Part shown: positions 1 to 11,200 of the stretch, piece by piece
Position numbering within the stretch: position 1 is the first letter of the stretch
Layout: each line of letters begins with the position of its first letter
Assembly: GCA_030272155.1 (NCBI GenBank)
Contig: CP126201.1
Coordinates: 3,880,501-3,944,500, forward strand
From: Tetradesmus obliquus
Lineage: Eukaryota; Chlorophyta; Chlorophyceae; Sphaeropleales; Scenedesmaceae
Direction of reading: 5' to 3'
DNA: 64,000 bases
Notes under the pieces: generated by a model
What the model was told of the DNA's origin: nothing
The model's input: the letters and a program-made list of their open reading frames with translations, nothing else
Databases searched by the model: none
Translations under genes and position numbers: made by a program

Positions 1-173
1 GTGGGATGCCGTCACCAAAGCAGAGTACACACACGCCATACTGCTCTCCAAAGCATAGCGGGGGTGCTGTACCTACTGCCTCACCTGCATGCAGACACAC
101 ACACTGCTGCTGCTGCTGCTGCTGTGCTGCTGCTGCTGTGCTGCTGCTGCTGCCGCTGCTCAGCAGTGCTCAC

Positions 174-3100
174 CTGCGCGCCAGCAGCTTGAGCTTGTCG
201 TCCGTCAGCACGCTGAGGTCGTTTGAGTCCGCGTACAGCGCCGTGAGCGTGTCGAAACTGACGCCCAGGTCGTGCTCCGCGCAGTGACGCTCAAACAGCG
301 CCACACCCCTGCAGGGTGGGGTGGGGTTGGGTGATGATTGCAACACAGCACAAGGAGTCATGTGATGGCCGGCAGAAAGCGTCAAGCAGCGACTCAGCAA
401 CAGGGCTCCAGCACACCATGAACAGCTTCACCGTGCACTGTCAGCACATCTGTCAGCCCACTCCCTGCCAGATGTCCCTGATATGTGCCTGACCTACTAC
501 AGCAGCACATCTGTCAGCGGCTGACAGATGTGCTGCTGTAGTAGGTCAGGGGGCCCACTCCCTGCCAGATGCCCTTGATATGTGCCTGACCTACTGCTTT
601 GTGGCATGTCCCTGCATGCCTGGGCTGCTAGGGGCAGCACTGTTGCACAATAGTTGTGTGTGCCAGCCGACGCGAGGGTCCTGCCCACCACTGCCACTGC
701 AGTGTAACACCCCAATCCCAGCCTCAGAGCTGCCCGGCCGCTGCTGCACTGCCCTCCCCCCCTCACCGCCGCCCCGCCAGCGTCTTTACAAGTATAAAGT
801 CCTCCCCACACTTGCAGTGCAGTGCAACGCCCCAATCCCCTGCCCAGGGCTGCCCGCCTGCTGCTGTGCTGCTTGCGCAAGCTTCGCCCCCCCTGCCATT
901 CTCACCGCCGCTCCGCCAGCTCTCTGCCGTGCAGGTGCCACTCGTACGCCATCAGCATCTCGCGCAGGTGCTTCACGCTCTCAAGGTAGCCCCTGCCGAC
1001 AGCAGCAAGCAGCAACAGGCAGCCGGCCAGCAGGCAGCAGCAGTGAGAGGACCAGCACCCAAGACAAGAGGGCTGCTAGGCAGCTGCGATCCGGCCTCCT
1101 ATCCACAAACATGCTCACAGCCCAGCCACTGGCTAATGTTAGTGCTGGGCCATGTTGCACTCCATACTCATTCTCATTCTCAGGCAGCGCAATCATGCAT
1201 GGCCCACTGCTGGTGGGGCCTTCTAATTCTTGCATGCGGCTCGCTGCACAGTGGCCGCAGAACCGCCGCCGCACCTGTTGATGTTCTCTGAGAGGCTGGT
1301 CTGCAGCTTCTTCAGGTCAAACCGCCCACCATGCTCATCACCATCATCCTCATCACCACCCACTGCATCGCCCAGCGCCTCCAGCTCTCCCTCAGGCAGC
1401 TCCACCTCGCCCGCAGCAGCAACAGCCACAACAGCGCCTGCAACCACACCACACACAGCCAGCAGGCAAGAAGCTTGTGTCAGCAACGAAAACAGCGTCT
1501 CAGGCAAGATGCGCAAACGCAAGGTTGGTTCAGCGAGACACAGCGCCGCGCAGGCCGCCATACGTGCGAGCATATGGATGCCAAGCAGCAGCCGCTGCAC
1601 CTGTAGCTGGGCTGTGCAAACCTGCCAGCCGCACTGCTCACCGTCTGCAGCCGCCTCGCCACCGGGCCCCACCGCTGCCGCTGCTGCGGGCCGTGCTGCC
1701 CTCTCCTTGACGCTGCGCAGCAGGCTGAGCAGTGTGCCCTCCATGGAGTCCAGCCGCCTGCCTAGCGCGTCATACCTGCGGCCAGTGGTGTGAGGCGGTG
1801 CAGCAGCGTTGCATGCGATGAAGTTGTGGGCCTAGGCGTGTGGTACGCAAGCAGGCAGGCAAGCAGTGACGCTGCAATGTGAGGTTGAACATAATAGCTG
1901 AACAGGCCGTCGTCTGGGGCCGCATGCCGCATGCGGGCAATGGCATAGCAGTCAACATCAGCACAGCCCCCCCTCATAGCAGTCAACATCAGCACAGCCC
2001 CCCCTCATAGCAGTCAACATCAGCACAGCCCCCCCTCATAGCAGTCAACATCAGCACAGCCCCCCCTCATAGCAGTCAACATCAGCACAGCCCCCCCTCA
2101 TAGCAGTCAACATCAGCACAGCCCCCCCTCATAGCAGTCAACATCAGCACAGCCCCCCCTCATAGCAGTCAACATCAGCACAGCCCCCCCTCATAGCAGT
2201 CAACATCAGCACAGCCCCCCCTCATAGCAGTCAACATCAGCACAGCCCCCCCTCATAGCAGTCAACATCAGCACAGCCCCCCCTCATAGCAGTCAACATC
2301 AGCACAGCCCCCCCTCATAGCAGTCAACATCAGCACAGCCCCCCCTCATAGCAGTCAACATCAGCACAGCCCCCCCTCATAGCAGTCAACATCAGCACAG
2401 CCCCCCCTCATAGCAGTCAACATCAGCACAGCCCCCCCTCATAGCAGTCAACATCAGCACAGCCGCCCCTCATAGCAGTCAACATCAGCACAGCCGCCCC
2501 TCATAGCAGTCAACATCAGCACAGCCGCCCCTCGCGCACTTTGCGGCCATCTCCTCCAGCTGGCTCTGCAGCTTCTGCCCAGCAGGCGCAGTCACATGCT
2601 TGGGCAGCCCCTCCCCGCGCTGCAGCGCCTGCGCTGCCGCAATGGCCTGGGGGGTGCTGCCCTGCGCTGCCCCTGCTGCTGCGCTTGGCAGCACTGCTTT
2701 CAGGTTGTCAAGTGTGGCGTCACTGCTGTCTGCTGGGGTGTTTGGTGTGCTGCCTGCCTCTAAGCTTTGGTCGGGTGGCAGCTCGTGGAACCTGTCAGGG
2801 TGCGCCTCATGCTGCCTGCTGCTGCCGTTGTCTGGCAGACAGTTTGGGGCAGCATGCACAGCGCAGCAATGTCAATCTGTTGGGCAATGTCAGCAATCTG
2901 TTCTGTACCTGCTGCAGTGCAAGTGGTGGTAGTGTAAAACAGTTCACAGCCCACAACGTGCTGCTCATAGCAACTGGGTCAGTGCGCTGGATCATGCCTT
3001 GCATGCATGCATGCATTTATCCATGCACTGGCAGTGCTGTACCCCTCCACAGCCACTGCATGTTGGCAGACTCCACCAGTGCAGCGGATGCGTCTTGTCA

Positions 3101-3361
3101 CACACCTGGTGCATTGCTGCCTGGGTTCTCTCTGTAGGGTGAGTCCCGCGCTACAACCCTGGAGCCCCTCCTGCTGCAGAGCAACGTTGTTGACTGTGCA
3201 GGCAGCACTAGATCTGACCTGGCAGCAGAACAGCAGGGCTTGGCAGCAGCAGCAGTCCTCCGCTGCATTCCGGTCAAGTGTTGAGCTATCACTCTCGGTA
3301 ACACAGATGGAGCATGGCCAGAAGACGCGCAGCGCAGCTGGCGAGGCATGACTGGCTGCAT
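174..3361 (-). CDS. Predicted organelle-targeted coiled-coil protein (3' part missing), unknown family
   Basis: I do not recognise the family. Exons read from the right: 3361-3106, 2831 to about 2533 or slightly lower, 1775-1642, 1437-1275, 992-906, 308-174; the gene continues past position 1. Splice phases match at every junction except exon 2 to exon 3, where the donor lies in or next to a minisatellite and is unresolved. The N-terminus (MQPVMPRQLR, then many Arg/Ser/Ala, then SRRGSRVVARD) looks like a chloroplast or mitochondrial transit peptide. Exon 2 is acidic and Ala-rich, ending QKLQSQLEEMAAK. Exon 3 starts YDALGRRLDSMEGTLLSLL, a likely coiled coil. Later exons give DLKKLQTSLSENIN, GYLESVKHLREMLMAYEWH and VALFERHCAEHDLGVSF. 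The start is the first ATG of the transit-like segment; a second ATG lies 12 nt inside. Real coding is supported by phase consistency and non-repetitive composition; function is unknown. Confidence 0.6.
488..550. repeat. Perfect inverted repeat, 30-bp arms, 3-nt loop
   Basis: Arms 488-517 and 521-550 are exact reverse complements around CGG. The structure sits in the 597-nt intron 309-905 of the first gene. It is embedded in a direct repeat: the stretch around 455-500 recurs at about 552-595 with few changes. The transcript of either strand would fold into a long hairpin. It could be a small-RNA precursor, a miniature inverted-repeat element or a replication-born palindrome; sequence alone does not decide. 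Confidence 0.9.
697..880. repeat. Diverged intronic tandem duplication, about 125-bp period
   Basis: The segment near 697-755 (CAGTG, then ACCCCAATCCC, then GCTGCCCGGCCGCTGCTG) recurs near 822-870 with similar order and spacing. It lies within intron 309-905 of the minus-strand gene and explains the open frame seen there, which is not coding. Confidence 0.6.
1438..1641 (-). other. Stop-free 204-nt intron or exitron
   Basis: On the minus strand a GTGAG donor follows position 1642 and a TTGCAG acceptor precedes 1437. The 204 nt between them are a multiple of three and have no stop in the gene's frame, so both retention and removal keep the protein in frame. The translated segment is Cys/Leu-rich and hydrophobic, like other introns here. 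I treat it as an intron by default, but it could be an optional coding segment. Confidence 0.5.
1944..2532. repeat. Minisatellite: 19 copies of a 31-bp unit
   Basis: Exactly 19 head-to-tail units of 31 bp, each starting CATAGCAGTCAACATCAGCA. The sixteen left-hand units appear identical; the three nearest the exon carry one C-to-G change in the C-run. The array is inside an intron of the minus-strand gene and directly abuts exon 2. As 31 is not a multiple of three it is not a protein repeat. The near-perfect homogeneity suggests recent expansion. Confidence 0.95.
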
Positions 3362-4477
3362 GGTTGCTGATGTCCTCGGGAGTCGATGAAAAAGCACTGC
3401 TCACGTCTACACCACCATACTGACTGATACAACCAACCTATAATGCGGCTAGACGACACGACAGAGCTGTATTGCTGCTGTCCAACGCCTGCATTGCGTC
3501 ACACCTCGCGCAATCGAAACCCTAGCCCGTCACCGCACCGGCGCGCAGCATGACAACGGCTGCACAAACCTGCGCGCGCCCAAAAGATATGCGACAGAAC
3601 CCAACTCCCTGATCTGTGGCTTCGAGCTGCAGACGCTCATCATGTTCAACGATCATAGTACCGCTCGATCAAGTTGGGGCGGTTTGGCAGTTTGGCAACC
3701 CTGGCAAACCAGCACCGCCAACTGCAGAAAGCAGACACAAACTCAACGCCAAATTATCGGGTTAAAATTTACAACACAAATTTCAGATGGCCACACCAAC
3801 CATTCTGACATTCATGGTAGAGCCTGAAATGTGGCGGTACCAGCGGTACAAAGGCGCCACTGCTCAGCCAGCTACCTGCAGCTGGGTCTCTAGCTACAGA
3901 CAGAGATGGGCCCTGCCCGTGGTTGTGCAAGGCATTGGCAACTGCACAATCCAATATGCTGCACGTATGCAAAACATTGATGCTGCGGCCACGCAGTCCC
4001 AGCAGCACATGCAGCACTGTCATAGCATGCAATGCTGCAGCAACCCTCTTGTGCCACGCCACAGCTGCAACAGCAATACCACTAAATGTAGCGCGTCTCT
4101 GCCGTATTTATGCTCAACTGTGCACAACGTAACAATGCTGCTGATCGGTTGGCATGCCAGCTGTGCTGAGCAGGCACGGCATGCCTCAACATCACCACCA
4201 GCAGGCCTGTCAAGCCTGCACACCAGCAAATCGTGCAGCAGCCGCTCCTCATGTGACTCCAAACGCCAAGTTCAAAGTGTTTGTCCAGCAGCAGTTGCTG
4301 CCGTCCTGCCTTGCTCCCGGGCTGCTCATGCTGGCCACTGCAGGCGCCCCCGGTGATGTCAATGCTGCTGTGCGTTGCGCCTCCCTGCTGCTCTACCACC
4401 CTCCGTCCCAGTTTTCCTTCCTCCCCTCACTCCTGGCAATGCTTACGCTGCTGCTGCTAGCTCCTGCCTGCTCCTCA
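3362..4477. other. Intergenic: promoter side of first gene and 3' region of mS33
   Basis: About 1.1 kb lies between the start of the first minus-strand gene and the stop of mS33. I see no coding exon with supported splice sites. A minus-strand TGTAA is at 3769-3773. The AT content rises around 3640-3800, as expected for untranslated or intergenic sequence. Confidence 0.6.
3769..3773 (-). terminator. Candidate TGTAA poly(A) signal for mS33
   Basis: TTACA on the plus strand is TGTAA on the minus strand, about 0.7 kb beyond the mS33 stop, in AT-richer sequence. TGTAA is the usual poly(A) signal of chlorophycean algae. Five bases recur by chance, so this is only a candidate. Confidence 0.3.
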
Positions 4478-4567
4478 TCACTTCTTCTTGCCTGCGCGCT
4501 TGCCCTGGCCCTTCTTGGGCGGACCGCTGCCGGTGGCGCGCGCCAGCTGCACCTTCAGCAGCCGCCT

Positions 4568-4601
<34 letters not shown>

Positions 4602-5832
4602 AGCTCAGCACATGCTTGCATGAAGCGGTCACAGAACTCAAGGCAGCACAAGGCAGGCGCCAGAGGGGAGCTGTCCACCAAGGCTGATGCAGGGCACCCT
4701 GCTGCAGGACTATTTACATGTACTGCTGCATGCCTGGATGTGCGGCACATCTGCATGCCTGGCAGTGGGCGTGCTGCTGGAAGCAATTGGACTTGCAAAT
4801 GCGTTTGTTGCTTCCTACCTTGTAGGTTTCAAAGCAAGGGCCTGCCAAAGCTGCAACGCCGCAAGCACAGCACACCTCTCCCCACAGCACATGAACACCC
4901 ATCCTGCTGTTCATGCACATGGCAGGGTGTCTCGCTGTACAACTGCAGCCTCCTGCAACATCCCGCAACCTCCTGCACTCTGCTGGAAACTTCTGCTGCT
5001 GCTCCTGCCTCCCCCCAATCACTCTGCAACCTCCTGCACTTCTTTGCTGCAAACTCCTGCAACATGCTGCTGCTGCTGCTTCCCTCCCAGCCACCCCATT
5101 CACTCCTCCTCGATGTCGTCCTCCAGCATGGGCAGCGTCTTGAAACCCCCTGCACTCTACTGCAAACTTCTGCAATCTGCTGCTGCTGAGTCTTGCACCC
5201 CCACCCCCCGTCCCCAAGCCCCACTCACTCCTCCTCAATGTCATCTTCCAGCATCGGCAGCATCCCGCAACCCCCTGCACCCTACTGCAAACTTCTGCAA
5301 CCTGCTGCTGTCGAGTCCTGCGCCCCCACCCCCCACCCCCCAGCCCCACTCACTCCTCCTCGATGTCATCCTCCAGCATGGGCAGCTGCGGCCCAGTCAG
5401 CGTGAAGTACCAGGAAGCAATGTGGCGCCCCTTCAGCGGCCGCAGCAGCACCGCACGCCCCGAGCGCCTGCCGTCGCCTATGTGCTGCTCAAAGATGCGC
5501 GCACGGATCTGCTGCATGGACTCAGCAGGCTGGCTGCTGCTGGAGGCTGTGGTGGTCTCCTTACTGCTGCTGCTGTTGCTGCTGCTGCTTGCTGCACTGC
5601 TGCTGGATATCAGTCTGCTGCTGGTATGCCGCACATCTGCGCCGCTGCCTGCTTGCTGCTGGTGACTTTGCGCCTGGAACGCTGGCAGCACTGAGTGGGA
5701 GGCAATGCACCTCGCGCTACTGCTGCTGCATGCTGCAGCCAGAAGCGGTGCGTGCTGCTGCAGCACAGCGGCTGCTTGTTGGCAGCTTGGCAGCCCTAGT
5801 TGCTGCAGTGCAGCTCTCCCTGCAGGCTGCAT
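4478..5832 (-). CDS. mS33: Mitochondrial small ribosomal subunit protein mS33
   Basis: A small-subunit mitoribosomal protein of the MRP-S33 (yeast Rsm27) family. Exon 1 is 5832-5354 and exon 2 is 4565-4478, separated by a GTGAGT...CAG intron of 788 nt; phases fit (two bases plus one). The core reads RARIFEQHIGDGRRSGRAVL, then LKGRHIASWYF, then an acidic LEDDIEEE and, across the splice, ERLLKVQLARATGSGPPKKG and a basic KRAGKKK tail. This is the family order: ARIF motif, LKG..ASYY, acidic stretch, and basic GKGxPKK tail. A Ser/Gln-rich leader from MQPAGRAALQQLG would be a mitochondrial presequence. A shorter start at the ATG at 5517 is possible. The intron contains two extra copies of the exon 1 end. 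It is divergently transcribed from the kinase gene. Confidence 0.88.
4566..4600. repeat. CAG trinucleotide run at the mS33 intron acceptor
   Basis: An uninterrupted CAG run of about 11 copies on the plus strand is CTG on the minus strand and forms the polypyrimidine-like end of the mS33 intron, just before the CAG acceptor. The same design, a CTG run then the acceptor, occurs at 8233-8282 and 12441-12478. Confidence 0.85.
5101..5380. repeat. Three 125-bp tandem copies of the mS33 exon 1 end plus donor
   Basis: The true exon 1 boundary is at 5354. Equivalent boundaries recur at 5229 and 5104, exactly 125 bp apart. Each copy holds the codons for PMLEDDIEEE followed by the start of the intron; the first two copies keep GTGAGT and the third has GTGAAT. 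The array is thus a tandem amplification across an exon-intron junction. Confidence 0.88.
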
Positions 5833-6198
5833 GATTAGTGGTGCAAGCAGAAAACCACACAATGGCCTCCTGCTTGTCTGCGGTACAGTGCTGTTGTAGC
5901 AGCAGCAGCAGCAGAAGCAGAAGCAGAAGCTGCACCGTGCGTAAGCAGCTCGAAAACGACAACAATGAGCCAATCCAAAAAAGTTTCAGGCCTGTAAAAC
6001 AACGTTCGTCACATCTGCATGCTGCAAGCGAGGCAGCGTTGGCATTGAAGTGCTTGAGCCTCTTGTCAAGCTGAGTGTCATGACGCTTGTTCATTGTATA
6101 ATGCGCAGCTCGCTGCACACACGCAGAACAACACGATCATTTTAATTGTCAACAAAGATGCCTTGAAATCAACATCAGCTTGCGCACAGAAGGGCAGT
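5833..6198. promoter_or_regulatory. Shared head-to-head upstream region, mS33 and kinase
   Basis: This 366-bp gap separates the two divergent start codons. It is AT-richer than its flanks, especially 5945-6170, and contains a CAG/AGAAGC run at 5899-5931. It must hold both 5' untranslated regions and presumably a bidirectional promoter. I see no convincing TATA box. Confidence 0.45.
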
Positions 6199-8177
6199 AT
6201 GGGTTGTGTGCCCAGCAAGCAAGCGGAGCCGGTGGAGCGGGATGTCAAGCCCGCTCCCGTAGTGCAGTCACAGCAGCCAGTAACTGATCAGGAGCCTCAG
6301 CAGGCAGCAGCAGCTCCAGACGGGAACTCGTCGATTCCGACCATCTTGCCCGCAGCGGGATCGTCTAGCGTGGCGATCCTGCCACCTTGGGTGAACCACA
6401 CGGAGCTAGATGTTAGCAGGAGAGCTTCTAGTGTCAGCACGGGCCCTAGCGCGGCGACTGATCCTGCTGCGAATGCTCTCAGGAGCAACCTGTCGGAGGT
6501 ACGCAGCCTGGCCAGATTGCAGGCAGGCTGACAGCTTACTGCTGCCGGATCAGGCCATTGCAGCACGCGTAGGCGGGCGTAGCTGTCCGTGCAGCTGCTC
6601 CTGGTGCTGCAGCATCAGTGGCTGTACACAGCAGAAGCAAGCTGTGCATGGTGTGGTCAGCCACAGCTCATGCGCAACCCACCAGCTGCTACTTACCCCT
6701 TAGCAGCATCTTCAAGCAGCTTGGGCTGATCGCAGCATGCGCTGCTGCTGGCGTGTCGTGCTGCGCTGCGCAGGTGAAGGCAGTGCTGCAGCAGCTGACA
6801 GCGATGAACCCCAACCCCACCATCGGGCTTGCAGAGGCAGCAGAGATGCTGTGCAAGCACCTGGGGGTGGCGCTGGTCAGGTGTGTGTGGCCGCTAAGCA
6901 GAGCTTGCATGCGCGGTTGCATGCCTGCAGCGCTCTGGGAGCCTGCTGCGGTGCATGCCGGGCAAGGCAGCAAGTCAGCATCATGGGCCCCGCAGCAGCA
7001 GCAGTTGCAGCAGCAGTAGCACCTGCAGCAGCAGGTGGCTGCAGTTGTTCCTGTTGAGCTGCTGCGCAACCAAATCACGCATTGACATTGCACAGCTGCA
7101 GCCGTGGCCTTTGCTGGCGCACAGCGCGACGCACTTTCCTGCCTGCTGCTGGGAGGCTGCTGCAGTGCGGGTCATGCAGCCAAGCTTTGGCTGGCATCAG
7201 CAGCACAGCAGCAGGGCAGCAGCGTCGTAGCCGCCAGCAGTGCTTTACTGTTCCCGCTTTTGCACGTTATCCTTTGCATGGCATTGCCGGCATGTGCTGA
7301 GGCATCCCAGCACCTTTCCTGCAAGCGCGCCACCCCTCGTGTTCTGCATGCTGCTCCCTTCTCACCCTTCCGCCTATCCTCCCCTGCATTGCGAGGCTTA
7401 ATGCTGCTTCCTTCAACATGCAGCATCGTGGCGTGCACGGACGGCCTGGCTGCTGCTGCTGCTGCTGCTGCCTCTCCCTACTTTAACTGACCTCCACCTT
7501 GCGTGTCTGTTGTCATGCCTTTCTTCCCTGCACTGCAGCATCGTGGCGTGCACGGAGGGCCTGGCTGCTGCTGCTGCTGCTGCTGCTGCTGCCCTTTCAT
7601 TCACTAGACCTCAAATGTTTGCTTTTACTCTCTCGCTGCCTTCACTTGCAGCATCGTGGCGTGCACGGAGGGCCTTGCCAGCTACATCCTGCTGGCCAGC
7701 TACGGCAACAGCGCTGCTGAGCTGGAGAAGTTTGTGGTGATGAAGGGCGCGGACTGGAGCCCCTTCCTGCTGGACTCCCACACCAACCACATCTACTACA
7801 GCGTGGAGAACGACGAGCAGGCGCTCACCCTGCCCAAGGTGGGAGCACCCACTTACAAAGCAACTGTTCTCAGCGCATGCTGCCATGTATGACGCCTAGC
7901 CAAAAATGCATGCGTCCAAGCTGCCGAAGTAAGTGCGCATTCGAACAGGCGCTCACGCCGCCCAAGGTGCAGGCTTGTGGGGTGGCAGGGCAGGCGGCAC
8001 CAGCGGCACCAACTGCGTCTGGGTTCATTGCATGGCTTGGCAGCATGCGAGTTCTGCTGCTGCTGCTGCCGCTGCCGCTGCCGTTGTATCGCAATGCAGG
8101 ACTGGAACGCGCTGTACTGCACCAGCAACAGCAACTGTGCCTGGTTCAAGTGGATATATATAGCTGTATCTCTCATC

Positions 8178-8216
<39 letters not shown>

Positions 8217-8232
8217 CAACACCCCGCCGCGC

Positions 8233-8271
<39 letters not shown>

Positions 8272-11200
8272 TGGCAATGCAGGACTGGGACGCGTTGTAC
8301 CGCACCAGCGGCATCAAGAGCTTCATGGCGGTGCCCATCGGGGGCGCGGGCGAGGTGCTGGGCCTGCTCACCATCGCCAAGCAGGAGCCCGGAGCCTTCA
8401 ACGACGAGTGGTGCGTGGCTGTGCCAGGTGTAGCGCAGTGGCTGACAGGCAGGCAGTGGCTGACAGGAGGGTGGCTCCAGGTGTCTGTGGTGGCGTATGC
8501 TGCGTGGATACACCAAGCAATTCCTCAATCTATTTATCACAGGAGGGTGGCCAGACACGGTTACACACACGGTTGGGCATGTTGCAGCAGCGGGGGCGGC
8601 AGCGGGCGCGGCTGCTGAGCCGGCCAGCGTGGGCGTGCAGGGGCCGTGGCGGCGGTGGCCCATGTGACAGCATCACACAGTACACATTGCTGTGCTGATT
8701 CTCATTTCGCAGGAGCAGCTGTTCGCCATGAAAAGTGGAGTCATGTATGAGCTGCTTGCCTTCTGTGGCGAATTGCACCCCTGCTCTGGCATTGCTGACC
8801 ATCCATGCTGCTGCTGCTGCTGCTGTCCCCCAAACCACCACCACCACCCCCAATCACACCAGGTGGGAGCCCATGCTGGGCGTGCTTGCTGTGGGGCTGC
8901 TGCCGCAGCTGCGCAACGAGCAGGTGGGCTACCTGTGCCACCTGGTGCGCGTGCTGCACTCCACGCAGGACTACCTGGCGCTGGTGGCGCTGCTGCTGCA
9001 GGTGAGGCGGCGAGGCTGAGGCGGTTGCAATGTGTAGAGGCAAAGATAGGCAACGTTGGGTCAGCTTGGCAGCCAGTGCTGCACTGTACCTGTATAGTCC
9101 TGGTGCTGGTGGCGCTGCTGCAGGTGAGGCGGGGGGTTCTTGCAGTTGGGTAGTCAGCACTGTTAGTCAGCATGGCAGCCAATGCTGCACTGTACCTGCA
9201 GGACTGGGTGGTCGAGTTTTGGCTTCCTCAAACCCCGCTCATGCTGAAGCCGGATCAGGCACTTGCAGCAGCATGTGTTGAGTCTGGGACAGCCCAGCGT
9301 GGCAGAGCACTGCTGGCGACGCCTTGAGATGCAGGCCGCATTGTGCTGACTGCGTGCTGCTGCTGCGTCCGCCTGGCCAGGGTGCGCACCGTCTGCTGCT
9401 GAAGACCACCAACATCAAGATGGGTGTGCGGCTGGGCCTGCTGAACCAGGACCACAGCAAGGCACTCATCTTCGAGGTGGACAGCGCCAAGATGAAGGGT
9501 GAGCGCAGTGGGTGGGGTGCGGTGGGGTGGTGGTGGGGTGGGGTGTTGTGGGGGTAAGGGGCTGGTTGTGTGTTGGGTGAGTGCAGGAGAACAGGCAAGA
9601 GGGGGGGGGGGTGCGTGTCGGGCGATGGCTGTTGTTGACACATTGACTACTTATGCATGTAAGCATTTGAGCAAAGTGACATGCGCGGTTGTGTGTTGGT
9701 GCTTGAGGGCGTGCTGGGGGTGGCTGGGATGGCAAATGTGGCAGAGCCGTGTTGTGGAGGGTGTCTGGGCACTGCACCTGGCTCTCCATACATGATAACA
9801 CTCAGGTGTCATTGAATGCTGGTGTATGTCTCATGTCCCTGTCGGCGGCTGTCTGGCTGGCGTCTTTACACGCACACCCCGGCTGCGCCACCTAGACATG
9901 CATTGCTGATGTGTCGCATCATTTTCACCCCCTTCCCATACACACAGACACGGACTACCTGACCACGCTGACGCGTGAGAGCATGGCCGACATCACCATC
10001 ACTGAGATCAGCCTTGAGAACACGCTGCTGCTGGACGCCATCAACAAGGGCAAGGCGCGCTTCGTGTCCGACTGCGCCTCATACCTGCAGGTGAGGGCAG
10101 ACAGGGGCTGGGCTGTGAGCAGCGAGGTTTGAACACACGGCACCAGTTTGCTTTCACATTGAAGCCTGTCAGCCGCGTAGTCAGCCCGAAAGACCAACAG
10201 TAGCAAGTCCCCTGCTTTTGAGACCGAACCCTGCACACGGCGGCTGCGCCAGCTACCTGCAGCTGCTGGGTGCGTGAGAGGGACTGCACGCATGGGCATG
10301 CAGGCGTGCACATGGTTAGCCAGCTGCTCTGCCGCATGGACAGCGGAGTAGGGCAGGCAGGGGCAGGCCCACCCTTTCTGTACACATTGCTCCTGCTTGT
10401 TGCTCCTTTCATCCTGTAACACTGCGTAACGTGCCCCCCCCCCCCCCCCCCCCTTCGTCGCCTCTTGCACTCCTCACCGCTCGCAGTCGTGCATGAAGCC
10501 CGCCACGGACATCTTCATCAGCAGCCAGCAGATGGTGGCCAGCATCGTGGTGCTCCCCCTCATGTACGGGGAGCAGAACCTGGGCGGGCTGTACTTCACG
10601 CTGGAGACGCCCAGCAACTTCCAGAACATCAAAGACATGCTCATGGGCTTCGTGAACAGCATCGTGCTGGTGCTGCTGCAGAAGCTGGAGGGGCAGCTGC
10701 ACCAGATGTGGGACGTGGTGGTGCAGGTGCGCGCACATTCTTTTGTCATACTGGTAGTAATGCGGCGCATGCATACATGCAGCTTCGTGTGTATGCTGCT
10801 GAGTGGCAGCTGCACAGCATGCGCTGTTGCTGCTTGCAGCCGCGGATCTAACTTCCTACTCAGCCGTGCACATGTACGCACGTATTCAGCACCAACCCTC
10901 CATGCTGTCTCACGCGTGTCCCTGCACCGTCCTGTTGCCTTCTCTTCCGCCTGGCCCTGCTGCTGCTGCATCAGCGGCCGCTGGCCATGAACGGCACTGC
11001 CCCTGGCACCGTCAACAGCATGGACGCAAAGGAGGTGGCAGGCCTGCAGGCAGCAGGCACGGCAGCAGCAGCAGCAGCAGGCACAGCACTCCCTCCCAAC
11101 CCGGACTCCATCAACGCGCAGCCCCTCAACCAGCAGCAGCAGCAGCAGCACGGCGACGCGCCGGCAGGGCTGGAGCAGGCTCTCGCGGCAGCAGCAGCAG

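Noticed and set aside
1-287. Open frames with Ala, Cys and Leu runs on the plus strand
   Set aside because: They are translations of a CTG repeat within the intron of the minus-strand gene, with no supported start or splice context.
1944-2532. Regular 31-bp repeats resembling a CRISPR array
   Set aside because: Units are directly contiguous with no unique spacers, in a nuclear intron of a eukaryotic gene, so this is a minisatellite.
8692-8760. Small exon reading EQLFAMKSGVMYEL between the GAF exons
   Set aside because: It needs a different donor after 8410 and breaks the clean join of 8410 to 8863, which gives DEWWEPM in frame.
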